Positions 17,381 to 24,355 of a stretch of 24,355 bases of DNA are shown here, piece by piece. The stretch's first letter is position 1. Every line of letters starts with the position of its first letter. The notes beneath the pieces were generated by a model, which searched no databases, was not told the origin of the DNA, and was given only the letters and a program-made list of their open reading frames with translations. The stretch comes from CAIMMJ01 sp037131955 (GTDB taxonomy: Bacteria > Bacteroidota > Bacteroidia > UBA4408). The stretch lies in NCBI GenBank assembly GCA_037131955.1, contig JBAXQC010000045.1, positions 1-24,355 on the forward strand, written 5' to 3'. Made by a program: the position numbers and the translations under genes.

Positions 17381-18250
17381 CTATACAGTATCCATAAATG
17401 ATTTTTCAACTTTATTAAAAACAAGTGTACCTAATACTAATAGTACTAATGCGCAGAGAGAACTATACCCTAAAGAATACCAGGAGAATGCACCAGAGCC
17501 AGTAAATGCATACCTGAATGTTTCTACAATAGCGGATAAGGGGTTTGCTTTAATCAGCCATGCATATTTAGTTGGTAAACTATTCATAGCATAAATAACA
17601 GGTGTAGCATACATCAATAATTGAACACCAAAACTTAATAAAAAAACTAGGTCTCTGTATTTGGTAGTTAATGCACTAATAAGCATTCCGGCACCTAGCC
17701 CAATAATAGCCATTAAAAAAACTAGATATGGAACCAATATTAAAAAGCCATTCGGATGTATATTTTCTCCAATAATTAAATAATAGAGCCAAATGCTCAA
17801 GAACAATAACAATTGAATTCCTAATCTTACCAAATTAGAAACCACAATGCTTAAGGGCATAACCAAACGAGGAAAATATACTTTACCAAAAATGCCTGCA
17901 TTATCTCTAAATACTGTAGCAGTTTTATTTAAACATTCAGCAAAATAATTCCAGAGTGTTATACCACTCATATAAAATACCATCATTGGCACACCATCTG
18001 TAGAAATTCCAGCAATTGTTCCAAACACCACAATAAAAGTAAATGTGGTTAATAAGGGTTGAATAAAAAACCACAAAGGCCCAAGAATGGTTTGTTTATA
18101 GGTAGACACAAAATCCCTACGAACAAACATAAATAATAAATCTTTGTAACGCCAAACTTCACGGAGTTTTAAATCGAAAAGGCCCGAAGCTGGACTAATT
18201 ATTTCAGACCATTCTTCTTCAAAAAAATTTTCAGTAACTATCTCCTCCAT
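17381..18250 (-). CDS. ABC-2 type polysaccharide export permease (Wzm-like)
   Basis: A 289-residue inner-membrane protein of the ABC-2 family. After an acidic cytoplasmic N terminus (MEEIVTENFFEEEW) and the conserved LFMFVRRDFVSTYKQTILGPLW region (the amphipathic coupling helix plus first membrane segment), about six hydrophobic segments can be counted: roughly 58-80, 88-104, 130-160, 170-195, 200-220 and 255-275. The conserved NPLSAIVETFRYAF segment lies before the last one. It overlaps the Wzc-like gene by 13 bases and is followed by its ATPase partner, giving the standard permease then ATPase order. Confidence 0.93.
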   Translation of the reverse strand: MEEIVTENFFEEEWSEIISPASGLFDLKLREVWRYKDLLFMFVRRDFVSTYKQTILGPLWFFIQPLLTTFTFIVVFGTIAGISTDGVPMMVFYMSGITLWNYFAECLNKTATVFRDNAGIFGKVYFPRLVMPLSIVVSNLVRLGIQLLLFLSIWLYYLIIGENIHPNGFLILVPYLVFLMAIIGLGAGMLISALTTKYRDLVFLLSFGVQLLMYATPVIYAMNSLPTKYAWLIKANPLSAIVETFRYAFTGSGAFSWYSLGYSSLCALVLLVLGTLVFNKVEKSFMDTV

Positions 18251-20697
18251 AATTTATCCCAGAAACTCTTTTTGTTTTGATCAAAATAAGGATTAGCTGT
18301 TTTTGAAGAGAAATAAGGGTCTTTTCTTGATTTATTACCATAAATACCATAATTGCCATAGTTACCATATCCGTAATTATATTGGTATCCATAACTATAA
18401 CCATATCCATAATAACCATAGCGACCACTTAGATTGATATCATTAATAGCCAATACAATATTCTTAAATTTGCCGCTATCTTTTAACTCGTTTACAAAAT
18501 CTACTTGCTTTTTTAAACTAAACCGTTGACGCATAATAAAAATAGTTACATCTGTAAACTGATTTAGCGAAAAGGCATCACTTACCAAACCTACTGGTGC
18601 AGAATCAATTACAATATAATCATAGGCCTCCTTTAATTTGTCAAATAATAATTCCATTCTATCGCTAATCATTAGCTCGGATGGATTGGGAGGAAGTGGA
18701 CCTGTTTTATAAACATCTAAATTAGGAAAGTCAGGTAGTGTATAAGCTAACTCATTAATATCTTCAGTTTGACCAATTAGAAAATTAGTAATGCCTTTAT
18801 TGAATTCTTCATTTTTAATAATTTTCAAACTCTTGAGCTTGCGTAAATCAAATTCCAACAATGCTACTTTTTTACCTGTTAATTCTAATACCCCAGCCAA
18901 ATTAGCGCTGATAAAAGATTTACCCTCGCCACTGATAGTTGAGGTAATTAAAAATGTTTTTGCTTTGGTGTCTTTTACTACAGGAAGAATGAATTGCAAA
19001 TTACTTCGCAAAATTCTAAACTGTTCAGCTATGATTGACCTTGTTTTATTTACCACCAACTCATCACCTCCATCTAAATGGCTTATTTCACCAACTATCG
19101 GAATTGTCGTTTTATTCGAAAGATCATTTCTTGATATGATTTTGTCATTCAATAAATCAATTAAATAAATAAAAGCAATTGGGATAATTAAACCCAGTAA
19201 TAGAGCAAAGTTTTTAATTTGCTGCTCTTTCGGTTCGATAGGTGCTGTAGAAAAACTGGCTGGATCAATAGATGAGTAATTAGATTTTGTTGAAATAGCA
19301 GCAATAGCAATTTCTTCTCTACGTTGCAATAAATACAAATACAATCGCTCTTTTAATTCTTTCTGTTTCTTCAACTCTGCCTCACGCATTGTTTTGTCCG
19401 GAATTAAACCAAGCTTATTTAAGTAATCGTTGTTTCGTTGGTTATAAATATCAATTTTTAAAGCAAAGGCTCTTTTTACATTACCTAAACTAACCAAAAC
19501 ATTATTCCTAAAATTATCAATCTTATTTTCAATTGAAGACATGATAATATTGTCGTTTGGATTTTCGTAATTGGCTTTGTCTCTTTCTGTGATGGCGTCG
19601 TTATACTTTGAGATAGTTGCGGCCAAACTTGGATCACCAATACCAAGAGGTGAAAATATTTTTTTAAATCGGTTACGATCGTCGCGTACATAATCTTCAA
19701 TCAAACGAATAACAGCAGTATCTACAAATGCATCATCCAATCTATTCTCAGTATTTCCGTATTTATTTTGGTAATACATCATCTCAGTTGTAACATCGTT
19801 AAACCTTGGATTCTCGTACATACTTCCACGGCTACTATCAATCAATTTTAAATCGTTGGATACAATACGTAATCGATCGTCTATAAATGCTAACGTATTT
19901 ATAGAAATTTCTTTTTTCAATTCCACGTCTTGTTCCGAAAATTCATAGCCCAATAAATTCAAAATGTCCGCAGCCCTAAATGGATTTGCCGTTGTTAAAC
20001 TCAAAGACATAATAGTGGTTTTCGTACTCAAACTTTTCACTGACAAACCTGATCTTATTTCTGTTGCCGCTTGTTGAACTGAATTATACTGTATTAAATG
20101 TGGTTGATCATCATAGAATTGTGATGCATATCTTTTAGCTATTACAACTTTCCCAATTGATATTCTCAAAGTATCATTCCATTTAAACTGTTTTGATATT
20201 TCATTATTCAATTGGTATTTACCTCCTTTATTAGAAAGATTGGTGATTTTCAAATTCCATGCTGCTGAAGAATCAAATAGTTCCAAATAACTTAATTTGA
20301 TAGGAGATGAATTATAGAGTTCCATTTGTTTAATGGTGCCAACATTAAAATAACGGAGATTGAATTGTCCTTTTTTAACCACTCTTTCCAATAATTTTTT
20401 AGAACGAAGTAACTCTAATTCATTATCAATATTTATTGCTCTTACTCCATACAATCCTTGTGAAACTAAATCTGAATTATTGGCTGATACAGCGCTATTA
20501 CCACCAACCAATATTTGAGAACTTGCTAAATAAACTTTATCTGAATAACGCAAATAAATATAAGCAGCGCCAGTGCAGAGCGCCATGCTTAAAATAAACA
20601 AAGGCAAATTAATCAGGTAACGGTATAAGGTTTCCCTAATGCTCATTTTAGCAGCAAAAGGTTGCTCTACAAATCCTTGTGGGGAATAATTATTCAA
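18238..20697 (-). CDS. Polysaccharide co-polymerase / tyrosine autokinase (Wzc-like)
   Basis: An 819-residue bacterial tyrosine kinase fused to its chain-length domain. A membrane segment near residues 28-48 leads into a long periplasmic region (Wzz/GNVR type, coiled-coil-rich around 260-480), then a second membrane segment at about 496-516. The cytoplasmic kinase has Walker A STISGEGKS (586-594), Walker A' LLEFDLR (613-619) and Walker B IVIDSAP (695-701). The C terminus (760-786) holds 13 tyrosines in a Gly/Tyr run, the autophosphorylation tail. It probably controls chain length and couples to the outer-membrane export protein encoded 3 bases upstream. The kinase pairs more often with Wzx/Wzy systems than with an ABC exporter. 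Confidence 0.95.
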   Translation of the reverse strand: MNNYSPQGFVEQPFAAKMSIRETLYRYLINLPLFILSMALCTGAAYIYLRYSDKVYLASSQILVGGNSAVSANNSDLVSQGLYGVRAINIDNELELLRSKKLLERVVKKGQFNLRYFNVGTIKQMELYNSSPIKLSYLELFDSSAAWNLKITNLSNKGGKYQLNNEISKQFKWNDTLRISIGKVVIAKRYASQFYDDQPHLIQYNSVQQAATEIRSGLSVKSLSTKTTIMSLSLTTANPFRAADILNLLGYEFSEQDVELKKEISINTLAFIDDRLRIVSNDLKLIDSSRGSMYENPRFNDVTTEMMYYQNKYGNTENRLDDAFVDTAVIRLIEDYVRDDRNRFKKIFSPLGIGDPSLAATISKYNDAITERDKANYENPNDNIIMSSIENKIDNFRNNVLVSLGNVKRAFALKIDIYNQRNNDYLNKLGLIPDKTMREAELKKQKELKERLYLYLLQRREEIAIAAISTKSNYSSIDPASFSTAPIEPKEQQIKNFALLLGLIIPIAFIYLIDLLNDKIISRNDLSNKTTIPIVGEISHLDGGDELVVNKTRSIIAEQFRILRSNLQFILPVVKDTKAKTFLITSTISGEGKSFISANLAGVLELTGKKVALLEFDLRKLKSLKIIKNEEFNKGITNFLIGQTEDINELAYTLPDFPNLDVYKTGPLPPNPSELMISDRMELLFDKLKEAYDYIVIDSAPVGLVSDAFSLNQFTDVTIFIMRQRFSLKKQVDFVNELKDSGKFKNIVLAINDINLSGRYGYYGYGYSYGYQYNYGYGNYGNYGIYGNKSRKDPYFSSKTANPYFDQNKKSFWDKLWRR
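18337..18420 (-). repeat. Gly/Tyr-rich tail repeat in the autokinase gene
   Basis: Codons 760-787 of the Wzc-like gene form an imperfect repeat of Tyr-Gly and Tyr-Gly-Asn units; on the plus strand this reads as repeated CCATA-type words. Thirteen of 27 residues (760-786) are tyrosine. Such tails are the phosphorylation sites of bacterial tyrosine kinases, and the repeated DNA could change length by slippage. The length variation is inference. Confidence 0.8.
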
Positions 20698-20700
20698 AGA

Positions 20701-21477
20701 CTATTTGCTTAATGTAACTATTAATAATGTGATTCCTATTGCGAAATTTAATAGACTCAACACTGATAATACAGGTCCAAATTTTTGAGTAAAATTTTGA
20801 GATGCTCTTTGTATTAATTTAGAATCTGAGATTCCTGCCACAATTAAATCATTTTGTTGTAACTGATAAAAAGGTGAATTGTACAATTTGGCATCCCGGA
20901 AATCTATTTTATATACTTTTCTGTCTCCATTTTCTTCTCTAACTAATAATACATCATTTCGCAATCCATCATCGCTCAATCCTCCTGCTTCTGCAAAAGC
21001 ATCCATCAAGGTAACTTGCTCCTTTTTAAATTTTTTTACTCCAGGCGATCTAAACTCCCCAATCATATTCACCGTTATTTCCTCTAATTGCACATTTACA
21101 CCAATATCTTTTACAAAAGGTGCCCATTTAGTAATCAATAAGGCTTTTACCTGTTTTGTAGTTAAACCTTCAACTTTTTGCAATCCAATTTTTGGTAAAT
21201 CGATTTGCCCTTTGAGATTTAATTGATAAGTTCCTTCAGTTTTTCCCAATCCACCCATATTTAAAACGGTAGCTTGTTCCTGGTTATTCGTAGCCTGTGT
21301 ATATACTTTGATTATCAAATTATCTCCTGGCTTGAGGGTGGTCTCTTTGTATTGATAAGTTCCAATACTATCCAGCCCTTTTTGAAAAAGCTGCATTTCG
21401 TCTCTGTACTTTTTTGTATTTAAACAGCCTGTGAGTAGAAAAACAAGCAAGCAAAATGCAATGAAATGTTTGTTCAT
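20701..21477 (-). CDS. Outer-membrane polysaccharide export lipoprotein (Wza/OPX-like)
   Basis: A 258-residue lipoprotein, first gene of the operon. The signal peptide MNKHFIAFCLLVFLLTGC has a lipobox LTGC with Cys18 as the lipidated residue. The export domain begins at TTLKPGDNLIIKVY (about residues 46-59), with LNLKGQIDLPKIG in the middle, followed by one SLBB-type domain (MIGEFRSPGVKKF through AFAEAGGLSDDG). A hydrophobic helix (VLSVLSLLNFAIGITLLIVTL, about 236-256) ends the protein and is the candidate outer-membrane-spanning helix. It is shorter than E. coli Wza, as usual for Bacteroidota. It probably forms the outer-membrane channel working with the autokinase encoded 3 bases downstream. 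Confidence 0.94.
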   Translation of the reverse strand: MNKHFIAFCLLVFLLTGCLNTKKYRDEMQLFQKGLDSIGTYQYKETTLKPGDNLIIKVYTQATNNQEQATVLNMGGLGKTEGTYQLNLKGQIDLPKIGLQKVEGLTTKQVKALLITKWAPFVKDIGVNVQLEEITVNMIGEFRSPGVKKFKKEQVTLMDAFAEAGGLSDDGLRNDVLLVREENGDRKVYKIDFRDAKLYNSPFYQLQQNDLIVAGISDSKLIQRASQNFTQKFGPVLSVLSLLNFAIGITLLIVTLSK

Positions 21478-21547
21478 ACGGTTGAGGTTAAAGCGCTGCC
21501 TGCTCAGTCACAAGTGAAAGAGAATCAGCGTATTGGATGTTACTCAT

Positions 21548-21574
21548 CAAATATATACGTTGTTAAGATACAAA
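21548..21574 (-). promoter_or_regulatory. Candidate promoter of the polysaccharide operon
   Basis: On the minus strand TATATTTG (21555-21548) matches the Bacteroidota -7 consensus TAnnTTTG. A TTTG (21574-21571) lies 15 bases upstream of it as a possible -33 element, somewhat closer than the usual 17-23 bases. Transcription would start near 21541 and leave an untranslated leader of roughly 65 bases before the ATG at 21477. No second good match was found in this gap. Confidence 0.4.
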
Positions 21575-21635
21575 GTTGATTTGTAGCGCAGTTCCTATCA
21601 ACAAGTTTTTGACAAAAAATCATTCGAAAGTTATC

Positions 21636-21651
21636 TACCAACTAGTTGGTA
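21636..21651. promoter_or_regulatory. Perfect 16-base palindrome, possible operator
   Basis: TACCAACTAGTTGGTA is its own reverse complement over all 16 bases. It lies in the middle of the divergent gap, upstream of both candidate promoters (about 60 bases from the leftward one and about 75 from the rightward one). It shares its TACC...GGTA ends with the palindrome at 21712-21726, so one dimeric regulator could bind both. The regulator is not in this window. Confidence 0.5.
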
Positions 21652-21711
21652 CTCTTTTAGGTACAGATTATGTTAATTTATATTGTATACAAAGGGTTTA
21701 AAGCATCGTTT

Positions 21712-21726
21712 TACCTAAATTAGGTA
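21712..21726. promoter_or_regulatory. Perfect inverted repeat abutting the rightward promoter box, possible operator
   Basis: TACCTAA and TTAGGTA flank a single central A, giving a perfect 7-base inverted repeat. Its last two bases are the first two of the TATCTTTG box at 21725-21732, so a bound protein would block RNA polymerase there. Further copies of the half-site occur singly at 21657-21663 (TTAGGTA) and 21749-21755 (TACCTAA, inside the start of the coding region). Confidence 0.5.
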
Positions 21727-21732
21727 TCTTTG
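21725..21732 (+). promoter_or_regulatory. Candidate -7 promoter box of the secreted protein gene
   Basis: TATCTTTG fits the Bacteroidota TAnnTTTG consensus exactly. No clear TTG -33 element is found 17-23 bases upstream. Only 6 bases separate the box from the ATG at 21739, so the transcript would start at or next to the start codon and be leaderless or nearly so. Confidence 0.45.
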
Positions 21733-21738
21733 TAGTTA

Positions 21739-24355
21739 ATGCATTTTTTACCTAAAAATAGGGATAAAATTATTTGCCTGATTGTAATAATGATTGGGCT
21801 TTGGGGCAATGTATTGTATAGCCAAAATACCTACTATTCTAAAGCATCAGGAGCAGCGAATGATCCAAATACCTGGGGAAACAACACAGATGGTTCTGGC
21901 ACCCCTCCACCAAATTTTTCTACTGGCGATGTTTTCATAGTAAGAAATGGAAGTTCTTTAACTACAAGTGCGGCTTTTACAATTAATGATAATGGCATTG
22001 ACGATGCAGGCATTTTAAGAATTGCAACTGGAGGTACTTTAACTGCTAGTCATCCAATTAATTTCATTAGCTCTAGTGGAACAGGCACCACTTTTGAGAT
22101 TGAAAATGGAGGCAGATATGTACACAGTGTATCACCTAGCGTTAATATAAATTCAAGTATCTTAACTGCAACTAATACGAATTTTATTGATGGTTCTACC
22201 TTTGAAATGACTGTCACTGGCTCTCATACAAATGGTGCTGGTGCTTCATTTGCTAATTTTACTATAAGTAATAATGCTACAGTTACTTTTACGAGTAATA
22301 TTGTTTTTATTAGCGGTGTTCTTACTATTAATAGTGGAAGTACATTAAGATTTAGTAGTACAGGAGCTACAAGTGGGCTCTCAGATGCTGGCACTTTTTC
22401 AACTGCTGGTACTGGATTATTACGTGTAAATGGTTCTACCAATAATATCCCTAGCGGTATTACATGGTCATTTCAGGTTAATTACGAACGTACTGCTTCT
22501 GGCAACCAACGTATTCAAAGTGGTACTTATTCTACATTAAATACATCTGGTGGAAACAGAGATGTTGCAGCTGGCGCTTTAATTAATATCTCAGGCACAT
22601 TTACACCTGGATCAGGAACTTTTACATTAGGCTCCAATTCAACATTTGAATATTCTGCAAATGGTTCCTTATCTATTCCCATTCTCCCATACCAAAACTT
22701 AACCATCAGTGGAACTGGTACAAAAACAATTGCAAGTGATTTAACCATTTTAGGAACACTTAATATTGATAATGCTGCTGGATTTTTATCATTAAATGGA
22801 AATACACTTAACCTAAATGGAACTAGTACTAACTTAACCAATGGTAAATTAATTGGCTCAGCAACATCAAAATTATCAATCGGTGGCACAAGCGGATCGA
22901 TAGCTGGTATCGGATTTAATCAATCAGGAACTGATAACTATTTGCAAAACCTTACGATTAATAGGGCTTCAGGTGGTGCAATTCTTTTAACCAATGTAAA
23001 TATTGTTGACCGATTAACAGTTTCTGCTGGTAGCCTCAATACCAATAACAATGTATTGGGTTTATTGTCTACAGGAATTAGCAGCACAGCAAGGGTTGAT
23101 CAGGTAACTGGATCTATTTCTTATGGAGGATCTGGGGGTGTGAGGGTTGAAAGATTTATTCCAAGTGGCTTTAGAAGTTACCGCGATCTTTCTCCATCAG
23201 TATATACTTTCACTAATCACATTTTACAGAATTGGCAAGAAGACGGCACTTCACCAGTTGGATATGGCACACATATTACAGGAGTTAGAGGAAGTGCTGG
23301 TGTAGATTTGGCATCTGGATTAGATATTACCCAAACTGGTAATGGGTCTATGTTTACCTATAATGGAACTAGTTTCCCGCAAGTTACCAATACTGCTTCA
23401 ACTCCTTTAGACCCTTATCGAGGCTATAGAATTTTGATTCGTGGAGACAGAAATGTTGATTTATATACTGTACCTACCCCAACCACCATGAACCGTGCGA
23501 CAACATTAAGGGCAACGGGTAAATTAATTTATGGTGATGTAACTTATTCAACTTCCGGCGTAAGTAATAGTGTTTACAATTCTTCTTACTCCTTGAATAG
23601 TTCCAGTAGTACAGGATTTAGTTTAATAGGTAATCCATATGCTTGCCCAGTAAGCTGGGGTAAGGTTTTAGACAATACCGGAACTGCCAATATTCAAAGT
23701 ACTTATTGGTATTTCGATCCTACATTGGGCATCAATGGTGTATATGCTACATGGATCAGAACAGGTGGAGGAGGTTCAGAAGCAGGTACAAGCAATGGTG
23801 TAGGTGGTACCAATAATTTTATTCAACCTGGGCAAGCCATTTTTATTAGAAACAATAGCAGCACAAGTCCTAGTGTTAAGTTCGAAGAAAACGACAAAGC
23901 CATCAGTAGCAGTGCTACCAGCGTTTTCAGTGTTCCTTTAACCATTTCAACACAAAATAAAATTGGATTGATCTTACAAAAATACGTTGCATCAAGAGGA
24001 GGAAATGTAATTCTTGATGGAGCTACATTATTATTTGATGCCAACAATAGTAACAATATTCTTACTACAGAAGATGCTGGAAAAATCACCAACGGTTCTG
24101 AAAATTTAGCATTGGTAAATACCAGTAACGGCACCAACTTATTAAGCATCGAAAGCAGAAAACCAGTAACAGAACAGGATACAATTGCTCTTAGGCTTTG
24201 GCAAGTAGTAAACAATGATGCATATACTTTAAATGTTTTACCTAAAACTTTTTCATCCAACAATAGATTGGCTTTTTTAAATGATGCTTACTTGAAAAAA
24301 CAAACATTCATTAGAAACGATATAGACTCTATTAAAATAAATTTCACCACACTTA
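21739..24355 (+). CDS. Large secreted beta-repeat surface protein (runs off window)
   Basis: An uninterrupted reading frame of 872 codons with no stop before the right edge. The N terminus MHFLPKNRDKIICLIVIMIG continues into LWGNVLYSQ, a signal peptide probably cleaved near residue 28 or 29. The body is rich in Gly, Ser, Thr and Asn with degenerate repeats (starting at about residues 173, 264, 320 and 404) that suggest a beta-solenoid. Later segments VRVERFIPSG (468-477), GFSLIGNPYACPVSW (626-640) and FIQPGQAIFI (694-703) recur in Bacteroidota cell-surface proteins that end in a type IX sorting domain; that end would be outside the window. The start is fixed by the signal peptide. Adhesin-like function is inference. 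Confidence 0.88.
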   Translation, partial: MHFLPKNRDKIICLIVIMIGLWGNVLYSQNTYYSKASGAANDPNTWGNNTDGSGTPPPNFSTGDVFIVRNGSSLTTSAAFTINDNGIDDAGILRIATGGTLTASHPINFISSSGTGTTFEIENGGRYVHSVSPSVNINSSILTATNTNFIDGSTFEMTVTGSHTNGAGASFANFTISNNATVTFTSNIVFISGVLTINSGSTLRFSSTGATSGLSDAGTFSTAGTGLLRVNGSTNNIPSGITWSFQVNYERTASGNQRIQSGTYSTLNTSGGNRDVAAGALINISGTFTPGSGTFTLGSNSTFEYSANGSLSIPILPYQNLTISGTGTKTIASDLTILGTLNIDNAAGFLSLNGNTLNLNGTSTNLTNGKLIGSATSKLSIGGTSGSIAGIGFNQSGTDNYLQNLTINRASGGAILLTNVNIVDRLTVSAGSLNTNNNVLGLLSTGISSTARVDQVTGSISYGGSGGVRVERFIPSGFRSYRDLSPSVYTFTNHILQNWQEDGTSPVGYGTHITGVRGSAGVDLASGLDITQTGNGSMFTYNGTSFPQVTNTASTPLDPYRGYRILIRGDRNVDLYTVPTPTTMNRATTLRATGKLIYGDVTYSTSGVSNSVYNSSYSLNSSSSTGFSLIGNPYACPVSWGKVLDNTGTANIQSTYWYFDPTLGINGVYATWIRTGGGGSEAGTSNGVGGTNNFIQPGQAIFIRNNSSTSPSVKFEENDKAISSSATSVFSVPLTISTQNKIGLILQKYVASRGGNVILDGATLLFDANNSNNILTTEDAGKITNGSENLALVNTSNGTNLLSIESRKPVTEQDTIALRLWQVVNNDAYTLNVLPKTFSSNNRLAFLNDAYLKKQTFIRNDIDSIKINFTTL
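22255..23022 (+). repeat. Degenerate beta-strand repeat modules within the surface protein
   Basis: Residues 173-197, 320-343 and 404-428 align as N(F/L)TI(S/N) followed by about 12 residues and a second strand ending in G-x-LTI, GTLNI or RLTV. A weaker copy begins at residue 264. Spacings of about 90, 55 and 85 residues are uneven, so these are diverged modules rather than recent DNA duplications. Confidence 0.45.

Noticed and set aside
18231..18428. 65-codon minus-strand frame rich in Met, Val and Ile
   Set aside because: It is the Gly/Tyr repeat of the autokinase gene read in another frame.
21478..21738. JUMPstart/ops anti-termination element or a riboswitch in the operon leader
   Set aside because: No ops-like sequence or extended conserved RNA fold could be recognised in the short leader.
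22224..24263. Minus-strand open frames under the surface-protein gene (22224-22442, 22527-22889, 23823-24263)
   Set aside because: They lie antisense to a continuous 872-codon frame with a signal peptide. Their valine-, leucine- and proline-rich translations are what Thr/Asn/Gly-rich sense codons give in reverse.
1..24355. tRNA or rRNA genes, CRISPR arrays, insertion sequences, attachment sites
   Set aside because: No regularly spaced direct repeats, transposase-like proteins or tRNA-like folds were seen; coding density leaves almost no room outside 21478-21738.

Overview
The window looks like a chromosomal segment from an AT-rich member of the Bacteroidota, plausibly close to the Chitinophagaceae. 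The reasons are A-rich start contexts without Shine-Dalgarno sequences, TAnnTTTG-type promoter boxes in the one large intergenic region, an outer-membrane polysaccharide-export lipoprotein with a C-terminal membrane helix, and a long beta-rich secreted protein of the kind Bacteroidota export by type IX secretion. The family-level assignment is inference. No RNA genes, insertion sequences or CRISPR arrays were seen.

Almost everything (positions 1 to 21477) is one minus-strand surface-polysaccharide cluster, transcribed from about 21.5 kb leftwards. Read in that order it holds: an outer-membrane export lipoprotein (Wza-like), a tyrosine autokinase co-polymerase (Wzc-like), an ABC-2 permease (Wzm-like) and its ATPase with a C-terminal carbohydrate-binding-like domain (Wzt-like); a FAD-dependent amine-oxidase-like enzyme; a run of eleven glycosyltransferases (seven GT2-like, four GT4-like); two SDR proteins related to CDP-paratose/CDP-tyvelose epimerases; one FkbM-family methyltransferase; and at the left end glucose-1-phosphate cytidylyltransferase (rfbF) and the first 62 codons of CDP-glucose 4,6-dehydratase (rfbG). 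Most genes touch or overlap by 1 to 32 bases (ATGA and TAATG junctions), so this is probably one long operon. The exceptions are gaps of 113 bases (13710-13822) and 42 bases (968-1009).

The likely joint role is this. RfbF and RfbG make CDP-4-keto-6-deoxyglucose; the SDR proteins may turn CDP-sugars into a rarer deoxysugar; the glycosyltransferases build the glycan on a lipid carrier; FkbM and the FAD enzyme may modify it; Wzm/Wzt moves it across the inner membrane; and the Wzc-like and Wza-like proteins take it to the cell surface. No Wzx flippase, Wzy polymerase or initiating sugar-phosphate transferase is in the window. No 3-dehydratase for CDP-3,6-dideoxyhexose synthesis (RfbH) is visible either, though it could lie beyond the left edge.

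A 261-base divergent intergenic region (21478-21738) separates this operon from a plus-strand gene for a large secreted beta-repeat protein that runs off the right end. It carries candidate promoters for both directions and two perfect palindromes sharing TACC...GGTA ends, one of which abuts the rightward promoter box.

Nothing here is clearly a wholly new system. The most noteworthy points are the operator-like palindromes, the SDR protein lacking the catalytic tyrosine, the combination of an ABC exporter with a tyrosine autokinase, and the unassigned FAD enzyme beside the exporter.
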